Assembly (NCBI RefSeq): GCF_019655055.1
Contig: NZ_BPFA01000030.1
Coordinates: 1 to 64,000, forward strand
DNA length: 64,000 nt
Direction of reading: 5' to 3'
From: Shewanella sp. MBTL60-112-B2
GTDB taxonomy: Bacteria > Pseudomonadota > Gammaproteobacteria > Enterobacterales > Shewanellaceae
Position 1 is the stretch's first letter. Each line of letters starts with the position of its first letter. Below are positions 26,517 through 35,128 of this stretch, in pieces. A program made the translations under genes and the position numbers. The notes beneath the pieces are model-generated. The model did no database searches. It was not told the origin of the DNA and saw only the letters and a list, made by a program, of their open reading frames with translations.

Positions 26517-29500
26517 ATGTCTTTTAACTCAAAATTACTTAATGCTGTTCTCAATGGCTATCGGCAGCGCCCAAGATCTCAGCGCCTGCTAATCATAGTT
26601 TCAGCCATTTACTTAAGCTTTACCGCCCTTTTAGGCCTATTGGTTCCCTACATTATTGTTAAGCAAGCACCGAAGCAATTATCACAATTACTGCAGCGAC
26701 CAGTAACATTAGAAAGAGTGACAATTAATCCTTTCACTCTAGAAGTCGCCGTTGATAACTTCGAGCTTCACGAAACCAACAATCAGCCCTTTGTCGGCTT
26801 TAAACAACTCAGTTTTGAGTATCAATTCTGGAACTCTGTATTCAATACAGCGTTTAGTGTTGCAGACGTTACCTTAACGGCACCTTCGATAAACATTGAA
26901 CGACTCGCGGCCCCTCAAACTTTACGCTTTAATTTTTCAGATATTCTCGACACATTGGCAAAACGTCCCAAAACTGAAGAAAATGAGCAGTCAACCGAGC
27001 CAGCTGGGATCCCACACTTTATTGTCAACGACTTGTCGATTGTGAACGCCGATTTGAGCTTTGTTGATCACGTGACTAACAGCCAGTTGAACTATCCAGC
27101 GCTTAACCTCAATGTTAAGTTTTTCGATTCCGCTCATGTCATCAAATCGGCATTGGAAAACTTAGGTGACAAGCAACAAACTAACCATTACGCAATACAC
27201 GTTGTAGGACGTAAAGGCGGTGATATAGCCACACAAGGCTTAGTACAGCTTTCTCCGCTGAATATTGTCGGCGATGTGCAACTCACTAACATCCAGTTGC
27301 CACAATTTTGGTCGTTTATCTCTGGGCAGTTTACGCCAGTGTTAACCTCTGGCCGTTTAAGTCTATCAAGCAATTATCAGCTTCAGATCCAAAATGATAA
27401 ATTAGAAGTCACCACTGACCTTGGCCTAGTCCAACTCGATGATCTTAACTTTGACTATCAGCAACAATCGATAATCAAATTACCTATGATTGCTCTTAAA
27501 GGAATAGCATTCGATTTACAGCAGCAAACGGTAACGGCAGCAAGCCTAGAGACTCAAGGTTTAGTGCTTAACGCAAAAGTGGACAAAGATGGCGTTGATC
27601 TTGCCAAAATCTTTACGCCAATAACTGAAAAGCCAGTAAGCACCAAGGTACAGGAAGCTGATTCTGAAGCCGATAATTCAGAAGTGACGGGCACGGAGTC
27701 AGCAAAAACGGCTAAACAGAATTGGACGGCTGTACTTAAGGCTATCGAGCTTGAAGGTTATCAAGTCAATCTTACTGAGCAATTAGTGACTAAAAACACT
27801 CTTTGGCAGATAGGTGATATCAATTTAACAACAGGCGCAATCGATGCAAGCCTTGCCAATCCTATTGACTATCAACTGTCGCTTAACGTCAACCAAGAAG
27901 GGATAGTTCAATCTAGCGGCAGCATAGATGCATTAAAGCAGTTGGTGGAAGCTAAGGTTTCAATCGCTGAGTTTGCCTTGCCGCAAATACAAAGTTATCT
28001 GCAGCCTTATGTCAATATCAAGCTTCAGCAAGGTGACTTCAATACCCAAGGCGAGCTGGTTGTCGATGCAAAGGCCGAGCAGTTAAGCTATATAGGTAAC
28101 TTAAGCGTTACCGATCTACTGATTAAAGATACGGTACAGAAAAAAGAGTTGCTCAAGTGGAAAACACTCGAGATCAATCACCTTGCGTTCGATAAGCAGG
28201 AGAACCGCCTCGATATTGACCAAGTTAATCTGAACAAGCCCTATGGTCGTATCATTATCGCCAAAGATAAAAGCACCAACATTGGCGATCTCATCGTGGT
28301 ACAGGCACCTTCAGACAACAGCACTCACAGTGACAGTAGTGCAAATGAAAATAATGCTAACAAACAGACCGACCAGAAAAAAGGACAGCAAGCCGCTGTC
28401 AAAGCAAAGATCTCGACTACACAAGCTAACAAAACCACGGCGAATGCTTTGGGGTTAACCATCAATCAAATTAGCTTTAAAGATGGCTCAACCTTCTTCG
28501 CTGATAACTCACTAACGCCTAACTTTGCTGCCAGTATTGAGCATTTAGACGGTAGTATAAGCAAGTTATCTTCAAGCAGTAAACAAACTGCATCGGTGGA
28601 TCTTAAAGGTAAAATCGATCGCTACGCGCCGGTTACTTTAAAAGGGGATATCAATCCCTTGCTGGAACAACCCTACTTAGACTTAGCCCTTAGCTTTAAA
28701 CATGTCGAACTAACATCAGTTAATCCCTACTCGGGTACCTACGCAGGTTATTACATTGATAAAGGGTTATTATCGCTAGATCTCAACTATAAGCTCGATA
28801 ACAGCCAACTCGTCGGTGATAACCATTTAATTGTCGATCAGTTAAAGCTGGGGAAGCCTAGCGACAGCAGCCTAGCGACGACTCTTCCTGTTACCCTAGC
28901 GATTGCCCTACTGCAAGACCGACACGGCGTGATTGATTTAGGCCTACAGGTCTCTGGTGATGTTGATGACCCAAGCTTTAGCATCGGCAGCATAGTGATG
29001 ACAGCCTTTAGCAACGTCATCACCAAGGCGGTCACCGCTCCGTTTACTCTACTGGCAAATTTACTTGGCGCCGATGAGGGCGAATTAGACAAGATACAAT
29101 TTGCTCCCGGTATCGGCTCTTTAGATGCTAAAGAGCAACAAACCTTAGATAAATTAGCCAAGGGTCTGAATGACAGACCTATGCTGACCCTTAATGTCGA
29201 AGGCGGCGTGAATATGCTTGAAGACAGTCAGGCACTCAGTGAACAGCAACTCAAAACTAAGCTTGCTCAAACGGCTAAGCTTGATGTCGCATCGCTACCT
29301 AAGGATTTATCGCCAAGCAATTACCCTATAACTGGGCCGCTATCCGATGCCCTAGTTACGCTCTACGAAGCTGAACTTGGAAGCTCAGCTCAAGCGGTGA
29401 AAGAGAAGATAGAGACAGAGCATCAAGGCGAAAACAAGCTCACTGATGAGCAACTCTCCCAACGCTGGCACATTGCCCTTTATAACTTTACCTTAGGAGC

Positions 29501-29675
29501 ACAACGTGTAGCCGAAGCGTCTCTTGGAGAGCTGGCACAAACACGTGCCACAGCAGTAAAAACCTATTTAATTGACAAGAAAAATATCGCACCGCAAAGA
29601 ATTTTCTTACTCGATAGCCGAGTCGAACTCAATACTGGTGAAAGCCAAGCACTGCTAACCTTATCAGCTAAGTAA
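26517..29675 (+). CDS. DUF748 domain protein (AsmA-like, envelope)
   Basis: The 1052-residue protein has one N-terminal membrane helix (about 24-46), then a very long repetitive beta-rich region with AsmA/DUF748 character. Examples are LDNFELHETNNQPFVGFKQL-type strands near the start and LKGDINPLLEQPYLDLALSFKHVEL near 705. A C-terminal helical part (about 880-1052) ends in an OmpA-like TRATAVKTYLIDKKNIAPQRI segment. AsmA-type bridge proteins are proposed to move phospholipids or to help outer-membrane assembly; whether this one does is inference. It has its own terminator. Confidence 0.85.
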   Translation: MSFNSKLLNAVLNGYRQRPRSQRLLIIVSAIYLSFTALLGLLVPYIIVKQAPKQLSQLLQRPVTLERVTINPFTLEVAVDNFELHETNNQPFVGFKQLSFEYQFWNSVFNTAFSVADVTLTAPSINIERLAAPQTLRFNFSDILDTLAKRPKTEENEQSTEPAGIPHFIVNDLSIVNADLSFVDHVTNSQLNYPALNLNVKFFDSAHVIKSALENLGDKQQTNHYAIHVVGRKGGDIATQGLVQLSPLNIVGDVQLTNIQLPQFWSFISGQFTPVLTSGRLSLSSNYQLQIQNDKLEVTTDLGLVQLDDLNFDYQQQSIIKLPMIALKGIAFDLQQQTVTAASLETQGLVLNAKVDKDGVDLAKIFTPITEKPVSTKVQEADSEADNSEVTGTESAKTAKQNWTAVLKAIELEGYQVNLTEQLVTKNTLWQIGDINLTTGAIDASLANPIDYQLSLNVNQEGIVQSSGSIDALKQLVEAKVSIAEFALPQIQSYLQPYVNIKLQQGDFNTQGELVVDAKAEQLSYIGNLSVTDLLIKDTVQKKELLKWKTLEINHLAFDKQENRLDIDQVNLNKPYGRIIIAKDKSTNIGDLIVVQAPSDNSTHSDSSANENNANKQTDQKKGQQAAVKAKISTTQANKTTANALGLTINQISFKDGSTFFADNSLTPNFAASIEHLDGSISKLSSSSKQTASVDLKGKIDRYAPVTLKGDINPLLEQPYLDLALSFKHVELTSVNPYSGTYAGYYIDKGLLSLDLNYKLDNSQLVGDNHLIVDQLKLGKPSDSSLATTLPVTLAIALLQDRHGVIDLGLQVSGDVDDPSFSIGSIVMTAFSNVITKAVTAPFTLLANLLGADEGELDKIQFAPGIGSLDAKEQQTLDKLAKGLNDRPMLTLNVEGGVNMLEDSQALSEQQLKTKLAQTAKLDVASLPKDLSPSNYPITGPLSDALVTLYEAELGSSAQAVKEKIETEHQGENKLTDEQLSQRWHIALYNFTLGAQRVAEASLGELAQTRATAVKTYLIDKKNIAPQRIFLLDSRVELNTGESQALLTLSAK

Positions 29676-29682
29676 TCCTAGG

Positions 29683-29732
29683 CACGCTAATCTGCGCTGA
29701 GCTCTAAGTTCAGCTTAGCGTGCTGTTTTTAT
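29683..29732 (+). terminator. Intrinsic terminator of the DUF748 gene
   Basis: GCACGCTAA (29683-29691) pairs with TTAGCGTGC (29716-29724), with an inner GCTGA/TCAGC stem, followed by TGTTTTTATT. Confidence 0.8.
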
Positions 29733-29853
29733 TGCACATCTCACATCTGTTTCGCTTTTTTAAAGCGGATCCGTTAAGGTCTAAACACAAGCTTAAGCGT
29801 CACAGTCAATCACCACAGAAAGTATTGGCAGCAGCAATCAAAGGACTGAACAT

Positions 29854-30528
29854 ATGAAACTCGCCCTATTGAGCGATCCAAATACAACCAATGCCCAAAT
29901 GGCAATTAAGTCGCTGCTTGCCACACTCATAGAGTCAAGCTCCTTAAATGGGCTGCAAACACTCACTCCAATCAAAGTCGGCTATATAGCATCACAACCC
30001 GACGCACAAAGAGAGTATTTTCAGCAAGCAAAAGTGCTATACCAAACATGTGGTGCAGAGCTCAGCGTCTACCTCGAATTAGAAGCTGGCTTTTCACAGC
30101 ATGCGCTCGAACAATTGCTAAGCTGTGATGCTATTCACCTCTCTGGTGGCGACACCTTCCGCTTCTTAAAAGCACTAAAATCCAGAAAGCTTCTACCTGT
30201 TTTACGCCAATATGCCATCAATGGTGGCGCTCTTATTGGCGTGAGCGCTGGCGCGATGATAATGACCGCCTCTATTGCAAGTGCTCCGCTGTGCGGCGAT
30301 ACCAATAACTGCCAACTCGAAGACTTAAGCGCACTTAATTTAGTGGAATTTTTGTTTGCACCTCACATTGAATTACTCACTAGCCAAGAACAATCGCTAA
30401 GCGAGTCTTTTCAACAACAGCTCGCACAATTCACCCAGCAGATCTGTTTATGTCCAGACGGTGCAGCCCTTTTGTCGATTAACAACGAACTAAAACAGCT
30501 GGGTCAATGTCATTGGCATTTGTCGTGA
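29854..30528 (+). CDS. Peptidase S51 / PepE-like (type 1 glutamine amidotransferase fold)
   Basis: The 224-residue protein resembles dipeptidase E and cyanophycinase-type S51 peptidases. The nucleophile elbow GVSAGA places the catalytic Ser at 131. HLSGGDTFRFLKAL (about 95-108) and a His in FAPHIELL (near 171) complete the expected pattern. Such enzymes cleave Asp-X dipeptides or related substrates; the exact substrate is not evident. It is not clearly in an operon, with 88 bp to the next gene. Confidence 0.82.
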   Translation: MKLALLSDPNTTNAQMAIKSLLATLIESSSLNGLQTLTPIKVGYIASQPDAQREYFQQAKVLYQTCGAELSVYLELEAGFSQHALEQLLSCDAIHLSGGDTFRFLKALKSRKLLPVLRQYAINGGALIGVSAGAMIMTASIASAPLCGDTNNCQLEDLSALNLVEFLFAPHIELLTSQEQSLSESFQQQLAQFTQQICLCPDGAALLSINNELKQLGQCHWHLS

Positions 30529-30616
30529 AAATGAAACCCATTTTTTAATCATTGCTTTCAACCCTGTAACGCTTGAGTTAAAATCTGCGCGAGTATCAAT
30601 ACATCAGAGGTAGTTA

Positions 30617-30973
30617 ATGTTTATCATTCGTTGGGTATTAGGCCGTATCATTTTGTTTTTAAATTTTGTTTTTTCGCCTAAAAAACTTAAGCGTCCGCAA
30701 GAAGAACAACAAAAAATCGACAACGCAACCAGCAACATGACTATTTACGAATATAAGGCTTGCCCATTTTGCGTAAAGGTTCGTCGTTCACTACGCCGTC
30801 AAGGCTTGAATATCGTCACTCTCGATGCCAAGCAAGAACCTCACAAGAGCACGCTTCTTAGTGAAGGCGGCAAATTACAAGTTCCATGCATGAAGATTGA
30901 TGAAAATGGTCAATCAACTTGGATGTATGAGTCATCAGAGATCATCAATTTTCTCGATAAAAAATTTGCTTAA
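30617..30973 (+). CDS. Membrane-anchored glutaredoxin family protein
   Basis: The 118-residue protein has an N-terminal hydrophobic helix (about 4-20), then a basic linker and a glutaredoxin/GST-N thioredoxin fold starting MTIYEYKACPFCVKVRR. The CPFC redox pair is Cys49 and Cys52. VPCMKI supplies the cis-proline loop. The active site should face the cytoplasm if the helix is inserted N-out. The anchor is less usual than a soluble glutaredoxin. A terminator follows at 31038. Confidence 0.88.
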   Translation: MFIIRWVLGRIILFLNFVFSPKKLKRPQEEQQKIDNATSNMTIYEYKACPFCVKVRRSLRRQGLNIVTLDAKQEPHKSTLLSEGGKLQVPCMKIDENGQSTWMYESSEIINFLDKKFA

Positions 30974-31037
30974 GCAGTAAACTTTTTCTCTACCCCTTGA
31001 GCTGTCAACGGTTCTCAAAAAAGGACAAAGAGTAAAA

Positions 31038-31067
31038 GAAAAGGCAGCATATATATGCTGCCTTTTT
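31038..31067 (+). terminator. Intrinsic terminator of the glutaredoxin gene
   Basis: AAAAGGCAGCATA / TATGCTGCCTTTTT forms a near-perfect palindromic stem with a T-run, about 65 bp after the stop codon. Confidence 0.85.
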
Positions 31068-31163
31068 CATATCAATTCCCAATATCGCTAAGCCGGATAC
31101 AGAGACTAGCAACCTTTATTAATGGCCGCAAAATCCTGTGCTATACGCAACTCTATATGCATA

Positions 31164-31591
31164 ATACCAATCAGTATAAAGATTTGGTCGCTCAACAAGA
31201 ATTTAGCGGTTCTGAAGCGAGGTCATTAAGTGCTCCTCGGTAACTGCTCCTGCGTTACTCTACCTCCTATATCCATATAGTCGTGCATTCATGACATTCA
31301 CCACATCTGACCTCCAAGGATGGAGGAAATGTCTTATGTATGTCAGGAACATACAAGACCATGATGCTCGCAACGAGTGAAGTGCATAGTTGAACTAGGG
31401 TTAAGCTCCCTCTTGTTCCTTAAGAGCCAAAGCGTCAGAGTCGCTAAAACTCGCCATTCTTGAGCGTTTTTGGCTGCCTACTTCAGCGTTGAACAGCTTT
31501 ACAAGGGAATAGCCATGCTTACAGCTATTCGCCTTGAATTAGTTTGCCAAAAAACGCTCTGAGTAGATCAACTTCTTATACTGATTAGTAT
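31164..31591. mobile_element. Miniature inverted-repeat element, copy 1 (428 bp)
   Basis: The ends are inverted repeats: ATACCAATCAGTATAA on the left, and on the right the complement of ATACTAATCAGTATAA. The sequence inside matches the second element at 33131-33396 along its whole length, except for an extra block of about 160 bp (31223-31380). No transposase is encoded, so it is a non-autonomous element. Its right end lies 5 bp from the stop codon of the leftward PEBP gene. Confidence 0.8.
31223..31380. repeat. Extra block inside copy 1 of the miniature element
   Basis: This block is absent from copy 2. It contains two hairpins: CCTCCA/TGGAGG around 31311-31326, and a longer one with GTCTTATGTATGT pairing with ACATACAAGAC around 31331-31359. 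It looks like a second intergenic repeat family that jumped into the element, or a segment lost from copy 2. Boundaries are approximate. Confidence 0.5.
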
Positions 31592-31596
31592 AATAC

Positions 31597-32148
31597 CTAT
31601 CTGGCATTAGTCGGCGCAATTAGTGTGGCCTTACCAAGAAGGTGCTGATAGATATTGTATCCCGCTAATGCCGCTGTAGCGTTATCAGGTAGATCGATAT
31701 GAGCGACATCCAGTGCATAGACAGTGATCTGATAATGGTGTGGTGCTGAACCCGCAGGCGGACAAGCACCGCCAAAGCCCTTAAAGCCAAAATCATTAGT
31801 AACCATGCTTGCTCCCTCAGGAAGATTGGCACCGCCCTTTGCCCCCGAGTTTGCTGGTAAACCTTTGGTGCTAGCAGGTATGTTCACAACTAACCAATGC
31901 CACCAGCCACTACCTGTTGGCGCATCAGGATCGTACATGGTCACAGCAAAACTTTTGGTTCCTTTAGGTATCTCACTCCAACTGAGCTCCGGAGAACTAT
32001 TTTCTCCACTACAACCCCATTGATTAAATATCTGGGCTTTCTTAAGCGTCTTGCCTTCGTTGATATCAATACTGTTAAGTTCTAAGGCCTGGCTTGGAAA
32101 TGCCAGTAAACAAAACAGTGCCAGTAACATAGTTTGATTTACTCTCAT
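31597..32148 (-). CDS. YbhB/YbcL family PEBP (Raf kinase inhibitor-like) protein, secreted
   Basis: The 183-residue protein has a signal peptide (about 1-21, ending SQA). The phosphatidylethanolamine-binding fold follows, with the family motifs MYDPDAPTGSGWWHWLVVNIP (about 71-91) and GGACPPAGSAPHHYQITVYALD (about 127-148) that form the ligand pocket. The bacterial members' ligand and role are unclear. The 3' end abuts the miniature element at 31164-31591, which may have replaced the native terminator. Confidence 0.9.
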   Translation of the reverse strand: MRVNQTMLLALFCLLAFPSQALELNSIDINEGKTLKKAQIFNQWGCSGENSSPELSWSEIPKGTKSFAVTMYDPDAPTGSGWWHWLVVNIPASTKGLPANSGAKGGANLPEGASMVTNDFGFKGFGGACPPAGSAPHHYQITVYALDVAHIDLPDNATAALAGYNIYQHLLGKATLIAPTNAR

Positions 32149-32338
32149 CGCTTTCTCTACCTCAACGTTATATGACTAAACCTGTCGCTCAATAAGCATA
32201 GTTGAAATATAACTATTCAAATTCTAACCTATCATTTAACGACTCAATTCAATTGACTTGGCGATTCACTTTCGATGTTCTGATGGAGGGAAAAACGGCT
32301 ATTGAGACTTCAGTGACTAATTAGGCCGCCGCAATTAT

Positions 32339-33091
32339 TTGACTGAAATAAATCTGTGTATTATAGCTTTAGGCAGGATAATTCTTGGTACTCATGGATG
32401 GAGTCGTCAATTGAAATGCTCTAAAAGTAGTTCATGCCCATTTCCTTGCGATAGCAAGATCCCTGAAAAGTTTCAGTCTTATATCGATGTAGGTATATGT
32501 AAAGTGATGGACGCTAACTCACTTCCTGACTCTATTGGTGACAAAATCACAGCGTCACTGATGGATAATTTAGATGCTGCCCTCTTTTGTAATAGAGTGA
32601 CTGAGTACTTTGACAATATCTCCCCGCAAAGAGAACGGATCCTTGATCGGCTTATTGTTCACCAATTTGAAGAGTATTATGCGCAAGTCATTAGCATACT
32701 TTCCGTTAGAAAAAACAAAAGTCGCCAATTTGGTGATATTTTCGATGTGATCCCTCGAGGTAAATGTTTAGATCTCTTTCTATCTCTAATCAAAGAACAT
32801 TGTATGGGGGCCGAACAAATAAAATTATTTTCTCAAAAGGTTGATGTATTAACGCAGAGCTTTGCCAATGAGAAAGGGATTGATTGGCAAAGGTTGTACG
32901 CCAGCCAAGAGTATAAAGCCTGCATGACGGAGGTGTTTTCTATCATCTTTCGTCACTTTGTAGATAGACCCGTCCCAATTCCGGCCTTGACTTTAAAACT
33001 TGATAATAAGCATCAAGCACAAAGAATTAACAAGCTATTAAGTTATATGGGTAAGTTATGGTTAAACCAACACATTGACTATTCAATATAG
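32339..33091 (+). CDS. Hypothetical protein, unrecognised
   Basis: I do not recognise this 250-residue frame. It is predicted mostly helical and soluble, with aromatic/charged stretches such as HQFEEYYAQVISIL and FSIIFRHFVD, and several cysteines near the N-terminus (CSKSSSCPFPC). The only start near the beginning is a TTG without a ribosome site; the first ATG is about 57 codons in. The gene may therefore be 5'-truncated or start at an unusual codon. It sits alone between the two miniature elements, in a stretch that looks acquired or degraded. Confidence 0.5.
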   Translation: MTEINLCIIALGRIILGTHGWSRQLKCSKSSSCPFPCDSKIPEKFQSYIDVGICKVMDANSLPDSIGDKITASLMDNLDAALFCNRVTEYFDNISPQRERILDRLIVHQFEEYYAQVISILSVRKNKSRQFGDIFDVIPRGKCLDLFLSLIKEHCMGAEQIKLFSQKVDVLTQSFANEKGIDWQRLYASQEYKACMTEVFSIIFRHFVDRPVPIPALTLKLDNKHQAQRINKLLSYMGKLWLNQHIDYSI

Positions 33092-33130
33092 AAATATATT
33101 TAAAATAGATGAGTATCCAATAGCTTAGTT

Positions 33131-33396
33131 ATACCAATCAGTATAAAGATTTGATCGCTCAGCGAGAGTTTAGCGGTTCTGATGCAAGGCTACGAGTGAA
33201 GAGCATAGTTGTTCTACGGTTTAGCTCGTTAACACAGCAGCTGAGCCGCTAAAACTCGCCATTCTGGAGCGTTTTTGGCTGCCTACTCCCGCGTTGAACA
33301 TCTTCACAAGGGAGTAACCATTCTTTCAGCTATTCGCCTTGCATTAGTTTGCCAAAAAACGCTCTGAGCAGATCAACTTCTTATACTGATTGGTAT
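33131..33396. mobile_element. Miniature inverted-repeat element, copy 2 (266 bp)
   Basis: It has terminal inverted repeats ATACCAATCAGTATAA / TTATACTGATTGGTAT that are perfect over 16 bp, and the same orientation as copy 1. The shared body includes AAACTCGCCATTCT, GAGCGTTTTTGGCTGCCTAC and GCCAAAAAACGCTCTGAG, the last two forming an internal inverted repeat. Its last base is part of the stop codon of the leftward RecX-family gene. No protein is encoded. Confidence 0.85.
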
Positions 33397-34205
33397 CATT
33401 CATCATCCTGATTCATAGCCTCTTTGATTTCATCACTATCGAAACCTTTACGAGATAAATAAGCGTAAGCTTTCGACTTTTCTTTATAGTCCGACAAATC
33501 ATATCGCTTCTTAGCAAGTTCATTTTTACAACTTTGATAAAAATCAACATCCCCAGCAAGGCTCAATTGGTACATAGTCTCTTCAAAGTCACTTAAATCG
33601 ATCAAACGTTGCTTAAGCTCCTGCTGAATCAGAGTTTGGCCTTTCCCCTTTTTGTATAACTTAATTATTTCAGTGGTTAAGTCTGCTTTATCTGCTTTAA
33701 CGGCTAATTTACTGCGAAGAGAGTCGCGCATCGGATGCTGCGCTAAAGCGTGATCGATCTCTACTCGAGAAAACCCTTTTGCCGTCATCTGGGCATAAAC
33801 TTTCTCGCTGTTGGTACCATAGAAATTCTCATATCGACCGAGCAGCCTTGAGGTTGCCATCTCGAAACTATCAACATTTTGCTCATCCATCACCCGCTCG
33901 ATGGCACAATCAATCTCAGTAATCGATACGCCACGCTGCTGAAGTTTGCGCCTTATGGCACCAGCGCCCAACTCATGGCTAAAAGCCAGCTCGCAATAAC
34001 GCACTGCAAACTCAAAATCACTTTTGAGGTATCCGCCTTCTATCAATCTGGAGAGTACTGTATCAATCCACTGTTGATTTTCTGTTTTACGCTCAAGCTT
34101 GCTGCGAATTTCATTAATAGTGAAATCTTGCTGACTTAGATGCCAGTAAGCACTATTAAAAACGTTGTCGATGGTTTTGGCTTGACGTAATGGTGGGCGC
34201 TGCAT
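33396..34205 (-). CDS. RecX-family regulatory protein, long form
   Basis: The 269-residue protein has RecX-type three-helix repeats: AYWHLSQQDFTINEIRSKLERK (about 20-41), a second with LAFSHELGAGAIRRKLQQRGVS (about 73-94), and a further one ending in KSKAYAYLSRKGFDSDEIKEAM at the C-terminus. Canonical RecX, which inhibits RecA filaments, is about 150-165 residues and usually sits beside recA. This protein is longer, and recA is not here, so it may be a paralogue with extra repeats. The stop codon TGA overlaps the end of the miniature element. Confidence 0.75.
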   Translation of the reverse strand: MQRPPLRQAKTIDNVFNSAYWHLSQQDFTINEIRSKLERKTENQQWIDTVLSRLIEGGYLKSDFEFAVRYCELAFSHELGAGAIRRKLQQRGVSITEIDCAIERVMDEQNVDSFEMATSRLLGRYENFYGTNSEKVYAQMTAKGFSRVEIDHALAQHPMRDSLRSKLAVKADKADLTTEIIKLYKKGKGQTLIQQELKQRLIDLSDFEETMYQLSLAGDVDFYQSCKNELAKKRYDLSDYKEKSKAYAYLSRKGFDSDEIKEAMNQDDE

Positions 34206-34373
34206 AACGAATTGAACTTAAATTAAAATAACCAAAATCAGTGTAGCAGACCCCTGCATTATTGAGGAGTCCAACTTAGCTCCCATCCTAAACTCTTAGG
34301 CTAAAACAAGTAAACCGAGTGTGTCGTCGACTCGGTTTAACTCATTGATTGCTTAGTTAATTAATTAGTAAGC

Positions 34374-34781
34374 TTAACGACTCTTATTAATCATGCCCTT
34401 GAGCACAATTTCGTGATAACTCACCAATCCTGCAATGCTCCCCTCTTCAACCACTGGCGCCTTAGTAATACCGAAACGGTCAAACAAACGTGCACAGTAA
34501 CGTACATCCATACTGCCCGGCACGCATAGCACAGGCTTGACCATGACTTCATACACATTGACTCGCTCAGGCGCTCTGTCTTGTGCCAACACTTTTTTAG
34601 CTATATCACTCATAAGCACCATGCCATACTCGTCATCATCATGCCGTTTATTGACAAATAGCACGTTCACCTTGTTTTTAACCGCGAGTTCAATGGCTTC
34701 AGCCACGGTTTGTAAACCATCGATCATGGCATAATCTTGACTCATGACATCATGATTTCTTACCAGGTTTTCATTCTTCAT
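34374..34781 (-). CDS. CBS domain protein of the DUF1538 operon
   Basis: The 135-residue protein consists of a pair of CBS motifs: the first around DGLQTVAEAIELAVKNKVNVLFV, the second around FDRFGITKAPVVEEGSIAGLVSYHEIV. CBS pairs bind adenine nucleotides and gate transporters or enzymes. Its ATG overlaps the stop codon of the PII-like gene (ATGA), so it is translated with it. Position at the end of a membrane-protein operon suggests it senses energy or ion state for the DUF1538 pair; that is inference. Confidence 0.85.
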   Translation of the reverse strand: MKNENLVRNHDVMSQDYAMIDGLQTVAEAIELAVKNKVNVLFVNKRHDDDEYGMVLMSDIAKKVLAQDRAPERVNVYEVMVKPVLCVPGSMDVRYCARLFDRFGITKAPVVEEGSIAGLVSYHEIVLKGMINKSR

Positions 34782-35128
34782 ATTTGATCCTCAATGTCAT
34801 GAGTTAACTTTTGTACCTGATGAGCGACCCCTACAGCGTCTTCTACATCAATTTGAATCGCAATGCCTTTACCTGAGCCACTATCAAACTCACCGACTTC
34901 ACTAACCGTTTCTAAAATAGTTCGGCATAGATGCTCTTCAACCAACAGCAACACCACATCCCGCTGAATATCTAACGACAAGCCCATAAATGTCTTTTGC
35001 TGCTTAAGGCCTTCACCACGAGCATGGTTGATCACTGTAGCGCCTGTAGCGCCTTTACTCCGAGCCGCATCCAAAATCGCATCGGTACAGGCATCATCAA
35101 TAAACACCAGAATAAGTTTAAAGCGCAT
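34778..35128 (-). CDS. PII-like (nitrogen regulatory protein fold) signalling protein
   Basis: The 116-residue form starts MRFKLILVFIDDACTDAILDAA and has the PII ferredoxin-like pattern. GATGATVINHARGEGL occupies the T-loop region and VVLLLVEEHLCRTILETVSEVGEF the B-loop side. The canonical uridylylated Tyr motif of GlnB is not present, so it is a PII-like rather than a classic nitrogen PII. The ATG at 35128 has GGAG 7-8 bp upstream; an in-frame start at 35176 lies inside the previous gene. It overlaps the DUF1538 gene by 11 bp and the CBS gene by 4 bp. Confidence 0.82.
   Translation of the reverse strand: MRFKLILVFIDDACTDAILDAARSKGATGATVINHARGEGLKQQKTFMGLSLDIQRDVVLLLVEEHLCRTILETVSEVGEFDSGSGKGIAIQIDVEDAVGVAHQVQKLTHDIEDQI

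Noticed and set aside
31055..31243. A 62-codon frame after the glutaredoxin gene
   Set aside because: It begins inside a terminator hairpin and ends in the miniature element, so it is a chance frame.
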